Source: a virus. From it: a DNA stretch of 25,607 nt. Made by a program: the position numbers and the translations under genes. Position 1 is the first letter of the stretch, and the number at the start of each line of letters is the position of its first letter. The DNA is taken from positions 1 through 25,607 of the IMG/VR virus record IMGVR_UViG_3300049812_001767; one strand, written 5' to 3'. This document shows, piece after piece, positions 9,791-18,878 of the stretch. The notes under the pieces are model-generated. The model had not been told where the DNA came from, did no database searches, and was given only the letters and a program-made list of their open reading frames with translations.

Positions 9791-10345
9791 TTATTGTAGT
9801 GCTGTACCTAAACTTGTAGCAGCTCCTGCTATATTGCCAAAAGCTTTAAATTTTTCAGATCTAAAAGCTTGCTCATCCATTCTAGCTTGGTCAAGCTGAG
9901 CTTGAGTCCTATCTAGCTTGGTCATATCTCTTGTTTCTTGTCTTTGAAATCTAGTATCTTCACCTCTAGCAAACATTCTTTGATTAGACAACTCTTGCTT
10001 TTGTATGTCTGCTGATATACCTTGCTTACTTTGTAAAGCAGCTTGAGCTAATGCTGTAGCACCACCCGCTCCACTACCAGTAGCTCTTATAGTATCTAAA
10101 GTATTAGCTAGTGATTGATCAGCTTGCTCTGCTTGAAACTCTGCAGCTTTTGAAGCTACGCCTAAATTTGCATAAGGGTTTGTTATCTTTTGTAAAGCTT
10201 TCTCTTGATCTGCTATAGAGTCTTTAAGTATTTGTTGCTCTCCTTTAGCTTTTTTTTCTTTATTATTAGCGTCTATGGCAACCCCGGTACTTACACCTGC
10301 GGCTACCACTGCTCCGGTAACTAATACTGCTGTTGCTACTGCCAT
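9791..10345 (-). CDS. Probable small internal virion / ejection protein (184 aa)
   Basis: Residues 1-23 form an Ala/Val/Gly-rich hydrophobic stretch that could cross or dock on a membrane. The rest is helical: a Lys/Gln/Glu segment (about 28-55), a Gly/Ala-rich turn (GSGAGG, about 90-95) and an Arg/Gln-rich amphipathic C-terminal half. A short protein with a hydrophobic N-terminus and Ala/Gln-rich helices is typical of the smallest ejection protein of podoviruses (compare T7 gp14 and P22 gp7), which inserts in the host envelope to start the DNA channel. The neighbouring 438-residue and giant genes would be its partners. The stop of the gene before it reads TAATAA and then runs into the ATG, again with no Shine-Dalgarno site. 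The assignment rests on composition and order, not a recognised domain. Confidence 0.72.
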   Translation of the reverse strand: MAVATAVLVTGAVVAAGVSTGVAIDANNKEKKAKGEQQILKDSIADQEKALQKITNPYANLGVASKAAEFQAEQADQSLANTLDTIRATGSGAGGATALAQAALQSKQGISADIQKQELSNQRMFARGEDTRFQRQETRDMTKLDRTQAQLDQARMDEQAFRSEKFKAFGNIAGAATSLGTALQ

Positions 10346-10349
10346 ATTA

Positions 10350-10751
10350 TTAATTTAAAATTTTAACTAATTCATGTGATGGTTTTTCATCTATATGCCA
10401 TCCTAATTTTCTATGTGTTTCTATTAAACTTTTATGTCTACATATACTAAAAGAATACTTGTAACCAAGATCTTTTATAATCTGTTCAGCTCCTGTTATC
10501 AATAGCTCAAGAGCTTGTTTTCTATTTTTATCTCTATATTCTGGATCTGATATAATCCACTCTAACAAAGCTACTTTCGCGTTTGTTAAGTATATAAAAC
10601 CAGCTATTACAGGCTTGCCGTTATTTTCAACAACAACACCTGTTTCTGGTAAAAAATCGTCAGCAGGAGATGTCCACTCTGGCCATGCTTCCCACCATTT
10701 TCTAATAAAAGTTAAATCTTCTTTTATTAATTTTCTTATATTTAATTCCAT
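10350..10751 (-). CDS. GNAT-like N-acetyltransferase family protein (133 aa)
   Basis: The pattern follows the GNAT fold. An N-terminal IRKLIKEDLTFI strand and helix come first, then two central strands (about 37-56, GVVVENNGKPVIAGFIYL). Motif A follows, with strand ALLEWIISDPEYR (61-73) and its helix (about 76-93), and a late strand and helix end in HRKLGW (113-118), a typical GNAT C-terminal signature. At 133 residues it is near the minimum for a single GNAT domain. The acetyl-CoA pyrophosphate loop, normally (Q/R)xxGx(G/A), reads R73-DKNRKQA here, so the usual glycine is missing. The enzyme may be divergent or inactive. It sits inside the tail and ejection gene run, so it may be a virion component or modify one; its substrate is unknown. 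Similar proteins are, to my knowledge, common in marine phage structural modules. Confidence 0.7.
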   Translation of the reverse strand: MELNIRKLIKEDLTFIRKWWEAWPEWTSPADDFLPETGVVVENNGKPVIAGFIYLTNAKVALLEWIISDPEYRDKNRKQALELLITGAEQIIKDLGYKYSFSICRHKSLIETHRKLGWHIDEKPSHELVKILN

Positions 10752-10755
10752 TTAA

Positions 10756-12597
10756 TTATGATGCAGACGCTACTATGTTTGTAGAAGCTGCAAATATTTG
10801 TTTTTGTCCAGCTAAATCAGTACTTGAATCTGTTTGAAGAGTTACTGTAGCAAAATATCCTTTTATACCTGATATTGTACTACCATAAATAACTTCACCA
10901 ACTCTTATACCACTGTTATTTTTTAAATTAGCTACATATTTACCCTCTTTTAATGTAAATCCAGCTCTGTATATTGGAGGTGTTAATGCTGCTGGGTATT
11001 CATTTCCATAACCATCATAAGCACCTTCGTAGTAACTATTTATAGTTACACTATTATCGGTATAATTTACATATTCTGATATGGTAGGAGAAGGATTTAT
11101 ATAGTTATCATTTACTACTTGTTTACCTTGTTGATCAGATGCAAAGCTAGATATTTCCCAACCGTTACTTCCTTCGTAGCCTATAGTTAAAAAGCTTTTA
11201 CTTATATTTACCTGTGGGTTAAATACAAATGTAATAGAAGATTTAGCTGCAGCAGCACCATAAAACACGTTTCTATTATTAGGCGTGCCTGTAAAATAAT
11301 GCTCATAAATCTCAGAAGAGTTAGTTGTAAAATAAGTATTTTTTAAACTAAATATGTTATTAGGCTTATAGCTGTAAAAAGTAGGCCAACCATTAATATT
11401 TTCATCAAAAGCTAAAGTATAATAATTTTCAGTTTGATTAGTAAATGTTGAGTTTCCAGCTTTCTGAAGTGATACAACATATTCTCTATCATGTATGTCC
11501 CAACCACCTAGTATTTTATCTCTTTCAAAAGTTCTAAACTTTAAATTAGCATCGGTAGGTATTGTAAAATTAGGATATTGACTAAGCGTTACGTAATTAT
11601 TTCTCCAACCAGTAACATAAATATCATATTCAACTCCATTGACTATTAGTTGAGAACCTAAAGGTATTGTTGGTCCAGACACTATAGTTATATAAGGAGG
11701 TATTCCACCACCACCTGGATCTTGAGTATTAGCATATACAGCAGAAACATCTACTGCTTCTAGGTTTTCGTTTAAGTCTTTTAACTTATCTCTAAAAAAG
11801 TTTGACATACCATACTCTGATATTTCAGTAATACCGTCAGCAGATAATCTTAATATAGAGCCTCTATCTTTATCTGCAAAATATTTTCTAAAACCATACA
11901 CAGCAAAAGACTCTGGGTTTTTACTAATACCAAATTCACCAGCATATGGGCTTAATTGACCTATAACAGTTCCAGGAGGTAGAGTTTGTGTACCACCTTC
12001 AGTTGTGTATATAGTATCTTTATCTATTAAAGCTTTATTTACTTTATCTTCTTGAAATACTATTAAGTTAGTATCTTCAGCATATAATTTTTGAATACTA
12101 CCTTTTTGAGGATCAACAGCTCTAGTTATAGTTTCACCTACCGAAAACACGTTAGTTTCGTTTATGCCTGTTCTAGAGTTATATACACCTGAATATATCA
12201 AAGCATTAGGCCTAAATTCAGGTTTATTAAAATCTTCTTTTAAATAAGCTTTAGCACCATAATCTACCGATGTAGCATTAAAATCTTCTTGGTATCTAGA
12301 AGCTTCTATAAACCAGTTTTCTTGCTCATCAAAACCATTTGTATTAGTAGGTGGAGTAGCAACAGTTCCAGGCTCTTTACCATTACCAGAAGGATAAGGA
12401 GGAAAACCAGTTGTTTCACCAGACCACGGTATACTTGGCCAAGTAGAAGCTATACCACCTCTCCATTGCTGTGGAGTTGCAAAGTTGCCATAATCGTAAG
12501 GCAAGCCACCACCAACACCTGAAGGAGTTCCAGTATATATACTTTTCTTTATCCAGAAAGAATTATAATAATCTACTTCTAATTTGTAATATGACAT
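10756..12597 (-). CDS. Tail structural protein (613 aa), likely partner of the 1170-aa tail protein
   Basis: The protein is rich in Gly, Asn, Thr, Ser and aromatic residues with little helix, which is the texture of beta-rich tail or neck proteins. Residues about 15-90 are a Pro/Gly/Thr-rich linker-like region. A well-defined central block (about 170-270) contains YAEDTNLIVFQEDKV and ISKNPESFAVYGFRKYF, segments I associate with tail stabilisation-type proteins of marine and crAss-like phages. The C-terminal part (about 400-613) is beta-rich, with EGKYVANL and a small-residue tail end. It follows the 1170-residue gene by 15 bases and probably builds the same tail structure. In relatives these two pieces may be one polypeptide. 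The start ATG at 12597 has no Shine-Dalgarno site. A receptor-binding role is possible but not shown. Confidence 0.75.
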   Translation of the reverse strand: MSYYKLEVDYYNSFWIKKSIYTGTPSGVGGGLPYDYGNFATPQQWRGGIASTWPSIPWSGETTGFPPYPSGNGKEPGTVATPPTNTNGFDEQENWFIEASRYQEDFNATSVDYGAKAYLKEDFNKPEFRPNALIYSGVYNSRTGINETNVFSVGETITRAVDPQKGSIQKLYAEDTNLIVFQEDKVNKALIDKDTIYTTEGGTQTLPPGTVIGQLSPYAGEFGISKNPESFAVYGFRKYFADKDRGSILRLSADGITEISEYGMSNFFRDKLKDLNENLEAVDVSAVYANTQDPGGGGIPPYITIVSGPTIPLGSQLIVNGVEYDIYVTGWRNNYVTLSQYPNFTIPTDANLKFRTFERDKILGGWDIHDREYVVSLQKAGNSTFTNQTENYYTLAFDENINGWPTFYSYKPNNIFSLKNTYFTTNSSEIYEHYFTGTPNNRNVFYGAAAAKSSITFVFNPQVNISKSFLTIGYEGSNGWEISSFASDQQGKQVVNDNYINPSPTISEYVNYTDNSVTINSYYEGAYDGYGNEYPAALTPPIYRAGFTLKEGKYVANLKNNSGIRVGEVIYGSTISGIKGYFATVTLQTDSSTDLAGQKQIFAASTNIVASAS

Positions 12598-12612
12598 ATA
12601 ATTACTTTAATT

Positions 12613-15600
12613 TTATTGAAAATTAACCCAAGCTGATACGAAACTAGTTAAACTACCTGTTAGACCGTTACAGTCTTTAATAGCTATTTTAAGTAAAGTT
12701 TTACTACCATTTGCTGTTATAAAGTTTTGAATAATAGTAGTATCATCAATAACTCTTATAGTTCTTTGAGGTGTAATACCAGCAAAAACAAATAAATCGC
12801 TACTAGCTATATTTGCTTTTTCAAATATTACTTCATTTTGAATACTATTCTGTGCATTAGTACCTGCAGCGCCATTATAAAGTGCTGCTGTAACTCCACC
12901 ATCATTATTACCAAGTTCTAAAAAATTACCTATTTTATTCCCAGGTCCTGGTAAATTACTATTTGATTGATCTTTCTTTATCACAAAAGGCGCTGTTTCA
13001 GAACCAGGAGATCCAGAACTTGGATTACCATTTTCACCAGGGTACCATACAAATGTTTGATTTATATTATATACATCAAATATATTAGGTGTGACGTAAG
13101 GCGCTTGATTAGTTAGTAAACACGTCTTAGTTACAGTATTATTTCCATTTGCTAATATTCTTAATGTTATATTAAATGTTCTAGCTAGTGAATCAGAACC
13201 GTACCAAAAATATGTATTAGACCTTAATCTATATCTTAAACCTGTGGTGTTTACTAAATCAAAAGGAGCTGGATCTAAAACTTGATTATGTCCATTTGTA
13301 ACAGATACTAGTTCTATAGTACCTGTTATCATTAAAGAGTTATTAATATCTACAGCTTGGAACTCATCACCTATCCAAGAAGTACTAGTTGGAACTTGAG
13401 TTTCTTCTAAAGAAAAAGCTACTGGTCTAGGAGGTGCTGTTGGTGTTGCTATATCTACACCAATACCACCTGAAGCACCATTATTTATAAGTTGATTTAA
13501 CCCTACTATAGTATTTGAAGTACTAGTTTCCCAGTATATATCTAACTCAGATTCTACAGGACTTGTTTCAAATATGTTTAAACCTCTTGCAAACTTAGGT
13601 GGAGATGCTTTTTGAGTAGCTGGAGAAAAACCTATTAAAAACTCAGTTTCTAGTTGTGCCACAAAAGGATTTTGGCTAGATTCTAAATATAAAGGATCAA
13701 TAAAGTTAGTACCATCATTAGGGTATGAAGAATTAGTTAACGGTGTTAATGATCTATTTGTAACCCAAGTACCTAAATCTTTGTATGCTAATATAGAACT
13801 AACTGTAAGCTCACTTTTAAAATCAACTTGTGAAGATTCTGACCAAGCAAACGTAGGCACCCAAACATCAGGATAATTAGTAGCTGTTTGTAAAAACTTA
13901 GTTACTACCCTTGGGTATAAAAGTGTTTCACTTCCAAATATTTCTGCTGTAGGACCTACTTCTTGAAGTTCTTTTGGTACTTTATTAATGTTATCACCAT
14001 ACAAAACTATATTTGATACAGCAGCGGCATTATTATAACCTACGTTACCACCTGCAGTAGTAGTATCACCTATTTGACCTTTAAAAGTTATTTTACCAGA
14101 GCAAGCACCTGGTACAAACACGTTGTAATATTCTTGTTCTTTTTGCTGAACTACCACCTTATATGTCATATATCCAGTAGGGTTAGTACTGCTAAATAAA
14201 CCAGGATAATCTTGGTTTTTTCCACTTGGTATTAAATCATTAAATACTACTTTTATACTGTCTCCAGGCCAACCAAGTACACTTTCAATGTTTTTATATG
14301 GTGAATATAAACTAGTTGCTTCACCTAATGCTGCACCAGTAAATACACTTTCATCTCTTAATATAACATTTGAAGGTCTTCCATACCTATCTTGTAATAC
14401 TATTCCTACTTTGTAAGATCTATTTTGTTTAACAGTGTGGTTAGGATATTCTTTTCTTGATCTACTTTTTTCAGGATTAACTAAACTTGGGTCACCATCT
14501 GTAAATTTATCACCTACTGATAAGTTGTAATTTAAGTTTTCTGGAGATCCGTGTTTTTCAGCAAAATTACCATATATAATTCTGTTTCCAGCAGTAGCTT
14601 GTGCAGCTGCTTTTATAGGTATTTTATCATGTACTCTAGTAGAAACTTCACTTGGTAATAACTTATATGGTTTGTTAGAAACATATTTGTAGTCATAATA
14701 CCTAAGTGTAGAAGAAGTAAAACTATCATCTACAACTATTTCATCTACAACTCTTATAGCATTACTAGTTGATTCTTTTAAAAGTATTTGAACTTGTTCA
14801 ACTTTAAATTGGTTTTTAAATTGATTTTGTATAACTCTTGATCCACCAGACAGTAAATTAACGTTAAACTGCGGAGGTAGATTAATTATCAAATTAGCTT
14901 CAGTAACTTGATTTTCCATTATTTTTAAAACACCACTTTCAGCTGTGTTTTTTTCATCTAGTTTAGTTGCTTTACCTTCAAAAGCTGAGTCTAATATATA
15001 ACCATATTGTTTAGGAACAAACAACGGTTGGCTAAAAGGCGCCATTAAAGAGTACTCGTTATCGTCATATTTAAATCTATAGCTAAATCTTACAAATTTA
15101 TCTTTTAAATAATTTTCGTCACCTTGAAAAGTAGAATCATATTCTACATTGTTTTGTTCAAACATTAATATATCGTCATTATCAAAAGCTACAGCAGAAC
15201 TACCTATTAAATTAGTTGCTGCTGCGTTAGCAGCTGTTATTGAAGGTCCAGAAGCATTACCAGAACCTATAGGATACTCAAAAACTACATTAGTGTAAGC
15301 AGGTGCAGATCCACCAAATATATTAGTTAGCTTAAAATAACCTAATTCAGGTTTATTTATATTGATAAATCTTGTGTTTTCAGGAGCGGTTATATCTAAA
15401 TCAGATATTCCATATTGAAGTACTACGCTAGTTGCACCCACACTACTTACTACACCAGCTGCATGAGCTGGAAAATATTCGCTTAAAGTATTTTTATATG
15501 TAGGTAAATTTGTAGTAGGATCTATAAAAGATATAGCATCAAAAGGTGCGTATTTAGCTACAGATACATGATCTTCATTAGTATAATAAGTTGGGTTAGC

Positions 15601-16125
15601 TATAGCAGTCTCTACGTTTATTTTTCTAGGTTGATTACGATTATCAGTAAAAAATAATAAATCTTCTATAAGATCTACACCCAGCATTGGATGAGTTTTT
15701 GAAAAATTTAAAAAGTTACCTTGTACTATTATAGCGCTATCTGGATTATTATTAACTAAAGGACCTTGTATATATGCTATAATGCACTTCGCACCTGGTA
15801 TTATACCACCTGCTGGATCATCAACATCTCCTTGAGGAAAGTTACTTAAATTATCAGGTGAAGAATCATTAAAGTTTGTAGCAAAAATAAATATTCTATC
15901 TTTGTTAGTGTCTACGTAGTAGCCTATTATCTCTACTCCTGTACCAAAGTTAAAGTTAGAGTATAAATTATTGCCTAATATGTTCTCAACTACGCCTTCA
16001 TCAGGACCTTCGCTTTTGCTTACTGAAATGTTTTGACCATCTCTATACTCTCCTTGAGGTAAAAGTCTTTCATCTAGGTCTTTATTCATTTTAGACCCAG
16101 TAAATAAATTCCTAACTTCTGCCAT
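12613..16125 (-). CDS. Large tail / tail-stabilisation-like structural protein (1170 aa)
   Basis: The N-terminus carries the phrase MNKDLDERLLPQGEYRDGQN (13-32), which I associate with a widespread phage tail or stabilisation protein family (including crAss-like and marine phages), followed by a conserved-looking VENILGN. After this the protein is long, beta-rich and full of Asn, Gly, Ser and Thr, with no signal peptide, membrane segment or coiled coil. That fits an extended tail tube or neck protein with several beta domains; an LSVGDKF / VGIVLQDRYGRPSN block (about 530-575) also looks domain-like. It begins one base after the preceding stop in the arrangement CAT-TAA-T-ATG, so coupled translation is likely. 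It follows two connector-like genes, so it should attach below the neck. The function is inferred from family resemblance and order. Confidence 0.8.
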   Translation of the reverse strand: MAEVRNLFTGSKMNKDLDERLLPQGEYRDGQNISVSKSEGPDEGVVENILGNNLYSNFNFGTGVEIIGYYVDTNKDRIFIFATNFNDSSPDNLSNFPQGDVDDPAGGIIPGAKCIIAYIQGPLVNNNPDSAIIVQGNFLNFSKTHPMLGVDLIEDLLFFTDNRNQPRKINVETAIANPTYYTNEDHVSVAKYAPFDAISFIDPTTNLPTYKNTLSEYFPAHAAGVVSSVGATSVVLQYGISDLDITAPENTRFININKPELGYFKLTNIFGGSAPAYTNVVFEYPIGSGNASGPSITAANAAATNLIGSSAVAFDNDDILMFEQNNVEYDSTFQGDENYLKDKFVRFSYRFKYDDNEYSLMAPFSQPLFVPKQYGYILDSAFEGKATKLDEKNTAESGVLKIMENQVTEANLIINLPPQFNVNLLSGGSRVIQNQFKNQFKVEQVQILLKESTSNAIRVVDEIVVDDSFTSSTLRYYDYKYVSNKPYKLLPSEVSTRVHDKIPIKAAAQATAGNRIIYGNFAEKHGSPENLNYNLSVGDKFTDGDPSLVNPEKSRSRKEYPNHTVKQNRSYKVGIVLQDRYGRPSNVILRDESVFTGAALGEATSLYSPYKNIESVLGWPGDSIKVVFNDLIPSGKNQDYPGLFSSTNPTGYMTYKVVVQQKEQEYYNVFVPGACSGKITFKGQIGDTTTAGGNVGYNNAAAVSNIVLYGDNINKVPKELQEVGPTAEIFGSETLLYPRVVTKFLQTATNYPDVWVPTFAWSESSQVDFKSELTVSSILAYKDLGTWVTNRSLTPLTNSSYPNDGTNFIDPLYLESSQNPFVAQLETEFLIGFSPATQKASPPKFARGLNIFETSPVESELDIYWETSTSNTIVGLNQLINNGASGGIGVDIATPTAPPRPVAFSLEETQVPTSTSWIGDEFQAVDINNSLMITGTIELVSVTNGHNQVLDPAPFDLVNTTGLRYRLRSNTYFWYGSDSLARTFNITLRILANGNNTVTKTCLLTNQAPYVTPNIFDVYNINQTFVWYPGENGNPSSGSPGSETAPFVIKKDQSNSNLPGPGNKIGNFLELGNNDGGVTAALYNGAAGTNAQNSIQNEVIFEKANIASSDLFVFAGITPQRTIRVIDDTTIIQNFITANGSKTLLKIAIKDCNGLTGSLTSFVSAWVNFQ

Positions 16126-16126
16126 A

Positions 16127-17281
16127 TTAATGTTTAATCCACTTGGACTTACCTCTCATTACTTGAGATATTTCGCCTAGTTTTATATTAGATAATCTTA
16201 TTTTAGCGTTTCTTAACTTAGCTGATTTTTCTTTTTTATATCTTGCAATTATATATTCTGGTATAGCCGGTCTAGAAGCCGCTATGGAATACAATATATG
16301 TGCATACATAGCATCTTCAGCCATTTTAGGTATCTTAGTGTCTGTATCATAAGCTAAACCATCAGATATGTACTCTACCACTATAAGCTTATCATTTAAA
16401 TTACTGCTAAATGAAAAAGTGCCTAATCTATAGTTAACGCTAAAAAATCCGTTTTCTTGTGTTATTTGTGGATCTATACCGTATCTTCTACCATAATTTA
16501 ATTTCCACCATGCATAATCATAAACGTACATGTTTTGATTATCCTCATCACCTACAATGTTGTTAGTATTTTCTGTTTTCCATCTTGTTTCTACTTCTGA
16601 CTGGGCTGCTAGATTATTTTCACCATAAGCATTTTGAGTTGGTATACCAGTAGCATCTTGTAATAGTAGTTCAGTTGGATTAGTTGTTAGGTTGTTTGTA
16701 GGATATATTATATGTTGTACGCCTGAATTATCTACCCATGATAACCTGACATAATTAATATAATCTTGAGGTATTGGAACAGATAAGCTTGGTGGTATAG
16801 TTAATTCTTGTGACTTAATACTTTTTAAAGTATCATAACTAAACTCTTGTAATCCTCTTTTAGCATGAAATATAACATCAGATCTTTTTACTCTAGGTAT
16901 TGCTTTATCCATACCTACATAACCAACCATAAAGTTGTTAACTATGTCAGTTAAGCTAATATAAGCGTATGTATTGTAATTCTTATTTATAGCTGACTGC
17001 TTTAACTGAACGTAAACGTTAGTAGCTGTATATGTACCAGTTAACGTTAATGTATTAGTTATATTGTTAGATACATAAGATAAATTTTCTGCTTGCGCAA
17101 CTCCATCTAAATATATTTCGTAATTTGAAGCTTGACTTATTTGAACACCAGCACTATTATAAGCACTGACTACTGCAATGTCAAAAGTACATGTAAAAGT
17201 AGGGTTAGTTGCACTTGATAAGGCAGAAAATAATTGCTGACCTGAATAATATTGTGAATTACTTTGTTGCATTAAACCCAT
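16127..17281 (-). CDS. Neck / tail connector (ring or adaptor) protein (384 aa)
   Basis: Residues 1-115 look like a beta-sandwich with alternating Thr, Asn and Val strands. From about 108 the protein changes to a helical core beginning YISLTDIVNNF, then VKRSDVIFHAKRGLQEFSYD and PQDYINYVRLSWVD. I recognise this block from structural proteins of marine podovirus-like phages, where it lies directly before the tail gene. The C-terminal 60 residues are basic (KKEKSAKLRNAKIRLSN), which could face DNA in the neck channel. It starts 3 bases after the stop of the 248-residue gene. Best guess: a ring protein of the neck or tail tube (comparable in place to P22 gp4/gp10 or T7 gp11/gp12). The internal MGLM start could shift to the second Met at residue 4 without effect on this reading. 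Confidence 0.72.
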   Translation of the reverse strand: MGLMQQSNSQYYSGQQLFSALSSATNPTFTCTFDIAVVSAYNSAGVQISQASNYEIYLDGVAQAENLSYVSNNITNTLTLTGTYTATNVYVQLKQSAINKNYNTYAYISLTDIVNNFMVGYVGMDKAIPRVKRSDVIFHAKRGLQEFSYDTLKSIKSQELTIPPSLSVPIPQDYINYVRLSWVDNSGVQHIIYPTNNLTTNPTELLLQDATGIPTQNAYGENNLAAQSEVETRWKTENTNNIVGDEDNQNMYVYDYAWWKLNYGRRYGIDPQITQENGFFSVNYRLGTFSFSSNLNDKLIVVEYISDGLAYDTDTKIPKMAEDAMYAHILYSIAASRPAIPEYIIARYKKEKSAKLRNAKIRLSNIKLGEISQVMRGKSKWIKH

Positions 17282-17284
17282 GTC

Positions 17285-18031
17285 TTATGTTTTTTCGTTT
17301 TGAGTATCTTGATTTAGCTGTGATGTAGCAGCTTGAATTATAGCTTGGTCTTTTATTATAACACCAGCATATTGTAATATTTTTAATATAAGCTCTGTTT
17401 GTTGCATATCGCTTATTTCAAAATTAACAGATCCACCGGTTGGTATAACAGGTGTTAAACTAAAACCTGATGTACCATCCCAGACATATTGACCTAAAGT
17501 ACCTACACCATAAGCCCATACAGGATCAAGAGGTTTTCTTATATAATTAAAACCTATGTCAGAATTTGCTGGGCTAGTCACAGCTGGATAAACCGTTAAT
17601 TTATTTTGTTGATAAATAGCTATTGGATGATTAACACTTGGTTGAAGTATTGGTGAGAGTGTTTGTTGGTGATACTCTCTTTTACTAACTATTTCTATTT
17701 CAGGAGCACCTACAGCTTTTTCGTAAAAAGCAGAACCAAATCTATGTAGGTTAGTTGGCAAAGTGTAAACATTACCAGCGGCATTAGATGCAGACGCATT
17801 TACTTCAAATATTTGAAACTCGTCTTTTATTTTGTCCATACGAGAAGCAAATTCTACATCTGTTTTTGGCATACGTATATATTGGTTATATTGCTCAAAA
17901 AAATCTTCAAATATTTCTAGTTGAGCTTGTGCTGCTACTTTGTTAAATTCATCTGGTGTTAAATAACCTCTTTGTTCTTTATTTAAAACCGTTAACACTG
18001 TAGTATAAACCGTATTTACGTTCACTGCCAT
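17285..18031 (-). CDS. Head-tail connector / ring-like protein (248 aa)
   Basis: The N-terminal 75 residues are helical and include NKEQRGYLTPDEFNKVAAQA (17-36) followed by QLEIFEDFFEQYNQY. I associate this motif with neck or adaptor proteins of marine and crAss-like phages. The middle is beta-rich (YTLPTNLHRFGSAFYE, about 95-110; a TVYP strand near 151) and the C-terminus is a helix rich in Gln and Ile. Small helical proteins lying between capsid and tail genes commonly form the 12-fold ring under the portal. The gene begins just after a strong hairpin terminator, so it may need its own promoter or read-through. The leader reads AATATTAAAATG with no Shine-Dalgarno site. The precise position in the neck is inferred. 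Confidence 0.7.
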   Translation of the reverse strand: MAVNVNTVYTTVLTVLNKEQRGYLTPDEFNKVAAQAQLEIFEDFFEQYNQYIRMPKTDVEFASRMDKIKDEFQIFEVNASASNAAGNVYTLPTNLHRFGSAFYEKAVGAPEIEIVSKREYHQQTLSPILQPSVNHPIAIYQQNKLTVYPAVTSPANSDIGFNYIRKPLDPVWAYGVGTLGQYVWDGTSGFSLTPVIPTGGSVNFEISDMQQTELILKILQYAGVIIKDQAIIQAATSQLNQDTQNEKT

Positions 18032-18045
18032 TTTAATATTTTTAA

Positions 18046-18072
18046 AAAGAGGTTACTTGATGCAACCTCTTT
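18046..18072 (-). terminator. Rho-independent-type terminator after the 254-aa gene
   Basis: On the minus strand a perfect 9-bp stem (AAAGAGGTT at 18072-18064 pairing with AACCTCTTT at 18054-18046) closes a 9-base loop. The stem ends in CTCTTTTT, giving a run of five T, two of them past the stem. It lies 16 bases beyond the stop at 18088 and 15 bases before the next ATG, where an intrinsic terminator or attenuator would be expected. Confidence 0.78.
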
Positions 18073-18087
18073 ATTTATAATCACTTG

Positions 18088-18852
18088 TTATTTTAACTTT
18101 TTCTGTATTGATTTATAAACCTCAACACCTTCGTCAGTCTTTAAATAAGCTGCAAAAGCAGAATAAGGATTTTCATCAAAAGGAACAGTCATAAGTTTTT
18201 TCTTATTACTTGCCCAGGATATTGTTCTTTGATCTTGTGCTAGGCTAATAATACCAGCTTCAGAAGCTTTAACAGCAAAATTTCTTAACTGTACATTTTC
18301 ATCATTTGCTAATTCTAAGAACAATACAGGGTTTCTTTTAGCAAATACTAGTATATCACGCTTAAGTTCCTTAGAACTCATCTTAGACACGTTAGAACCA
18401 ACTTCAACTCTCAATATAGCCTCAGCATGGTCAACATCTAGCTCTCTAGCAACTGAAAGAGCTTGAAACTCATGTTCTATGTCTTCTAAATCATCAGTAG
18501 CATTAGCTACAATATCTAATTCTTTATATCTTTTGTTTTTATGTGGGTGATATAAAGACAATAATTTTTGTAATGCTTGCTTTTCTTTAGGTACAAACAA
18601 TGTACCATGTTCAAAAATAATATGCTCTAAAGTTGCTTGTCCTTTTTGTTCATCAACAAATGGACTATTTTGGTTAGATGCATATCTTAATTCTCTTTGC
18701 ATACCTTTTTCTTCGTCAAACCATAATAATGGAAATCTTCTTGTATGCTTAGATGCCAGCGTATAAGTCAATGGCGATCTATCATTTGTCAAATAATAGT
18801 TTCTATCTTTTATTTGCCAAGTATTTTTTACTTCTTTTTCTTTTGTTTTCAT
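18088..18852 (-). CDS. Uncharacterised phage structural-module protein (254 aa)
   Basis: A soluble, charged protein without membrane segments. The N-terminal part (about 18-65) has short strands and the phrase TRRFPLLWFDEEKGMQRELR, followed by QNSPFVDEQKG. The middle and C-terminal parts are helical with Lys/Glu repeats (EFQALSVARELDVDHAEAI, SSKELKRDI). The end reads LKTDEGVEVYKSIQKKLK. I recall similar proteins next to capsid genes in marine phages but know no function. It is bracketed by two hairpin terminators (18879-18902 and 18046-18072), so its dosage may be set separately from both the capsid and the tail genes. The start codon is fused to an ATTAT repeat. Candidates are a head-completion, capsid-inner or assembly factor; none is proven. 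Confidence 0.8.
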   Translation of the reverse strand: MKTKEKEVKNTWQIKDRNYYLTNDRSPLTYTLASKHTRRFPLLWFDEEKGMQRELRYASNQNSPFVDEQKGQATLEHIIFEHGTLFVPKEKQALQKLLSLYHPHKNKRYKELDIVANATDDLEDIEHEFQALSVARELDVDHAEAILRVEVGSNVSKMSSKELKRDILVFAKRNPVLFLELANDENVQLRNFAVKASEAGIISLAQDQRTISWASNKKKLMTVPFDENPYSAFAAYLKTDEGVEVYKSIQKKLK

Positions 18853-18870
18853 AATATAATATAATATAAT
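18851..18870 (-). repeat. Four tandem ATTAT pentamers running into a start codon
   Basis: On the minus strand four perfect copies of ATTAT occur in a row, and the last AT joins a G to make the ATG at 18852. The tract sits between a strong terminator and the 254-residue gene. It may act as an unstructured A/T-rich ribosome-entry leader or as part of a promoter; I see no canonical -10/-35 or Bacteroidota TAnnTTTG element. Confidence 0.6.
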
Positions 18871-18878
18871 AATTAATA

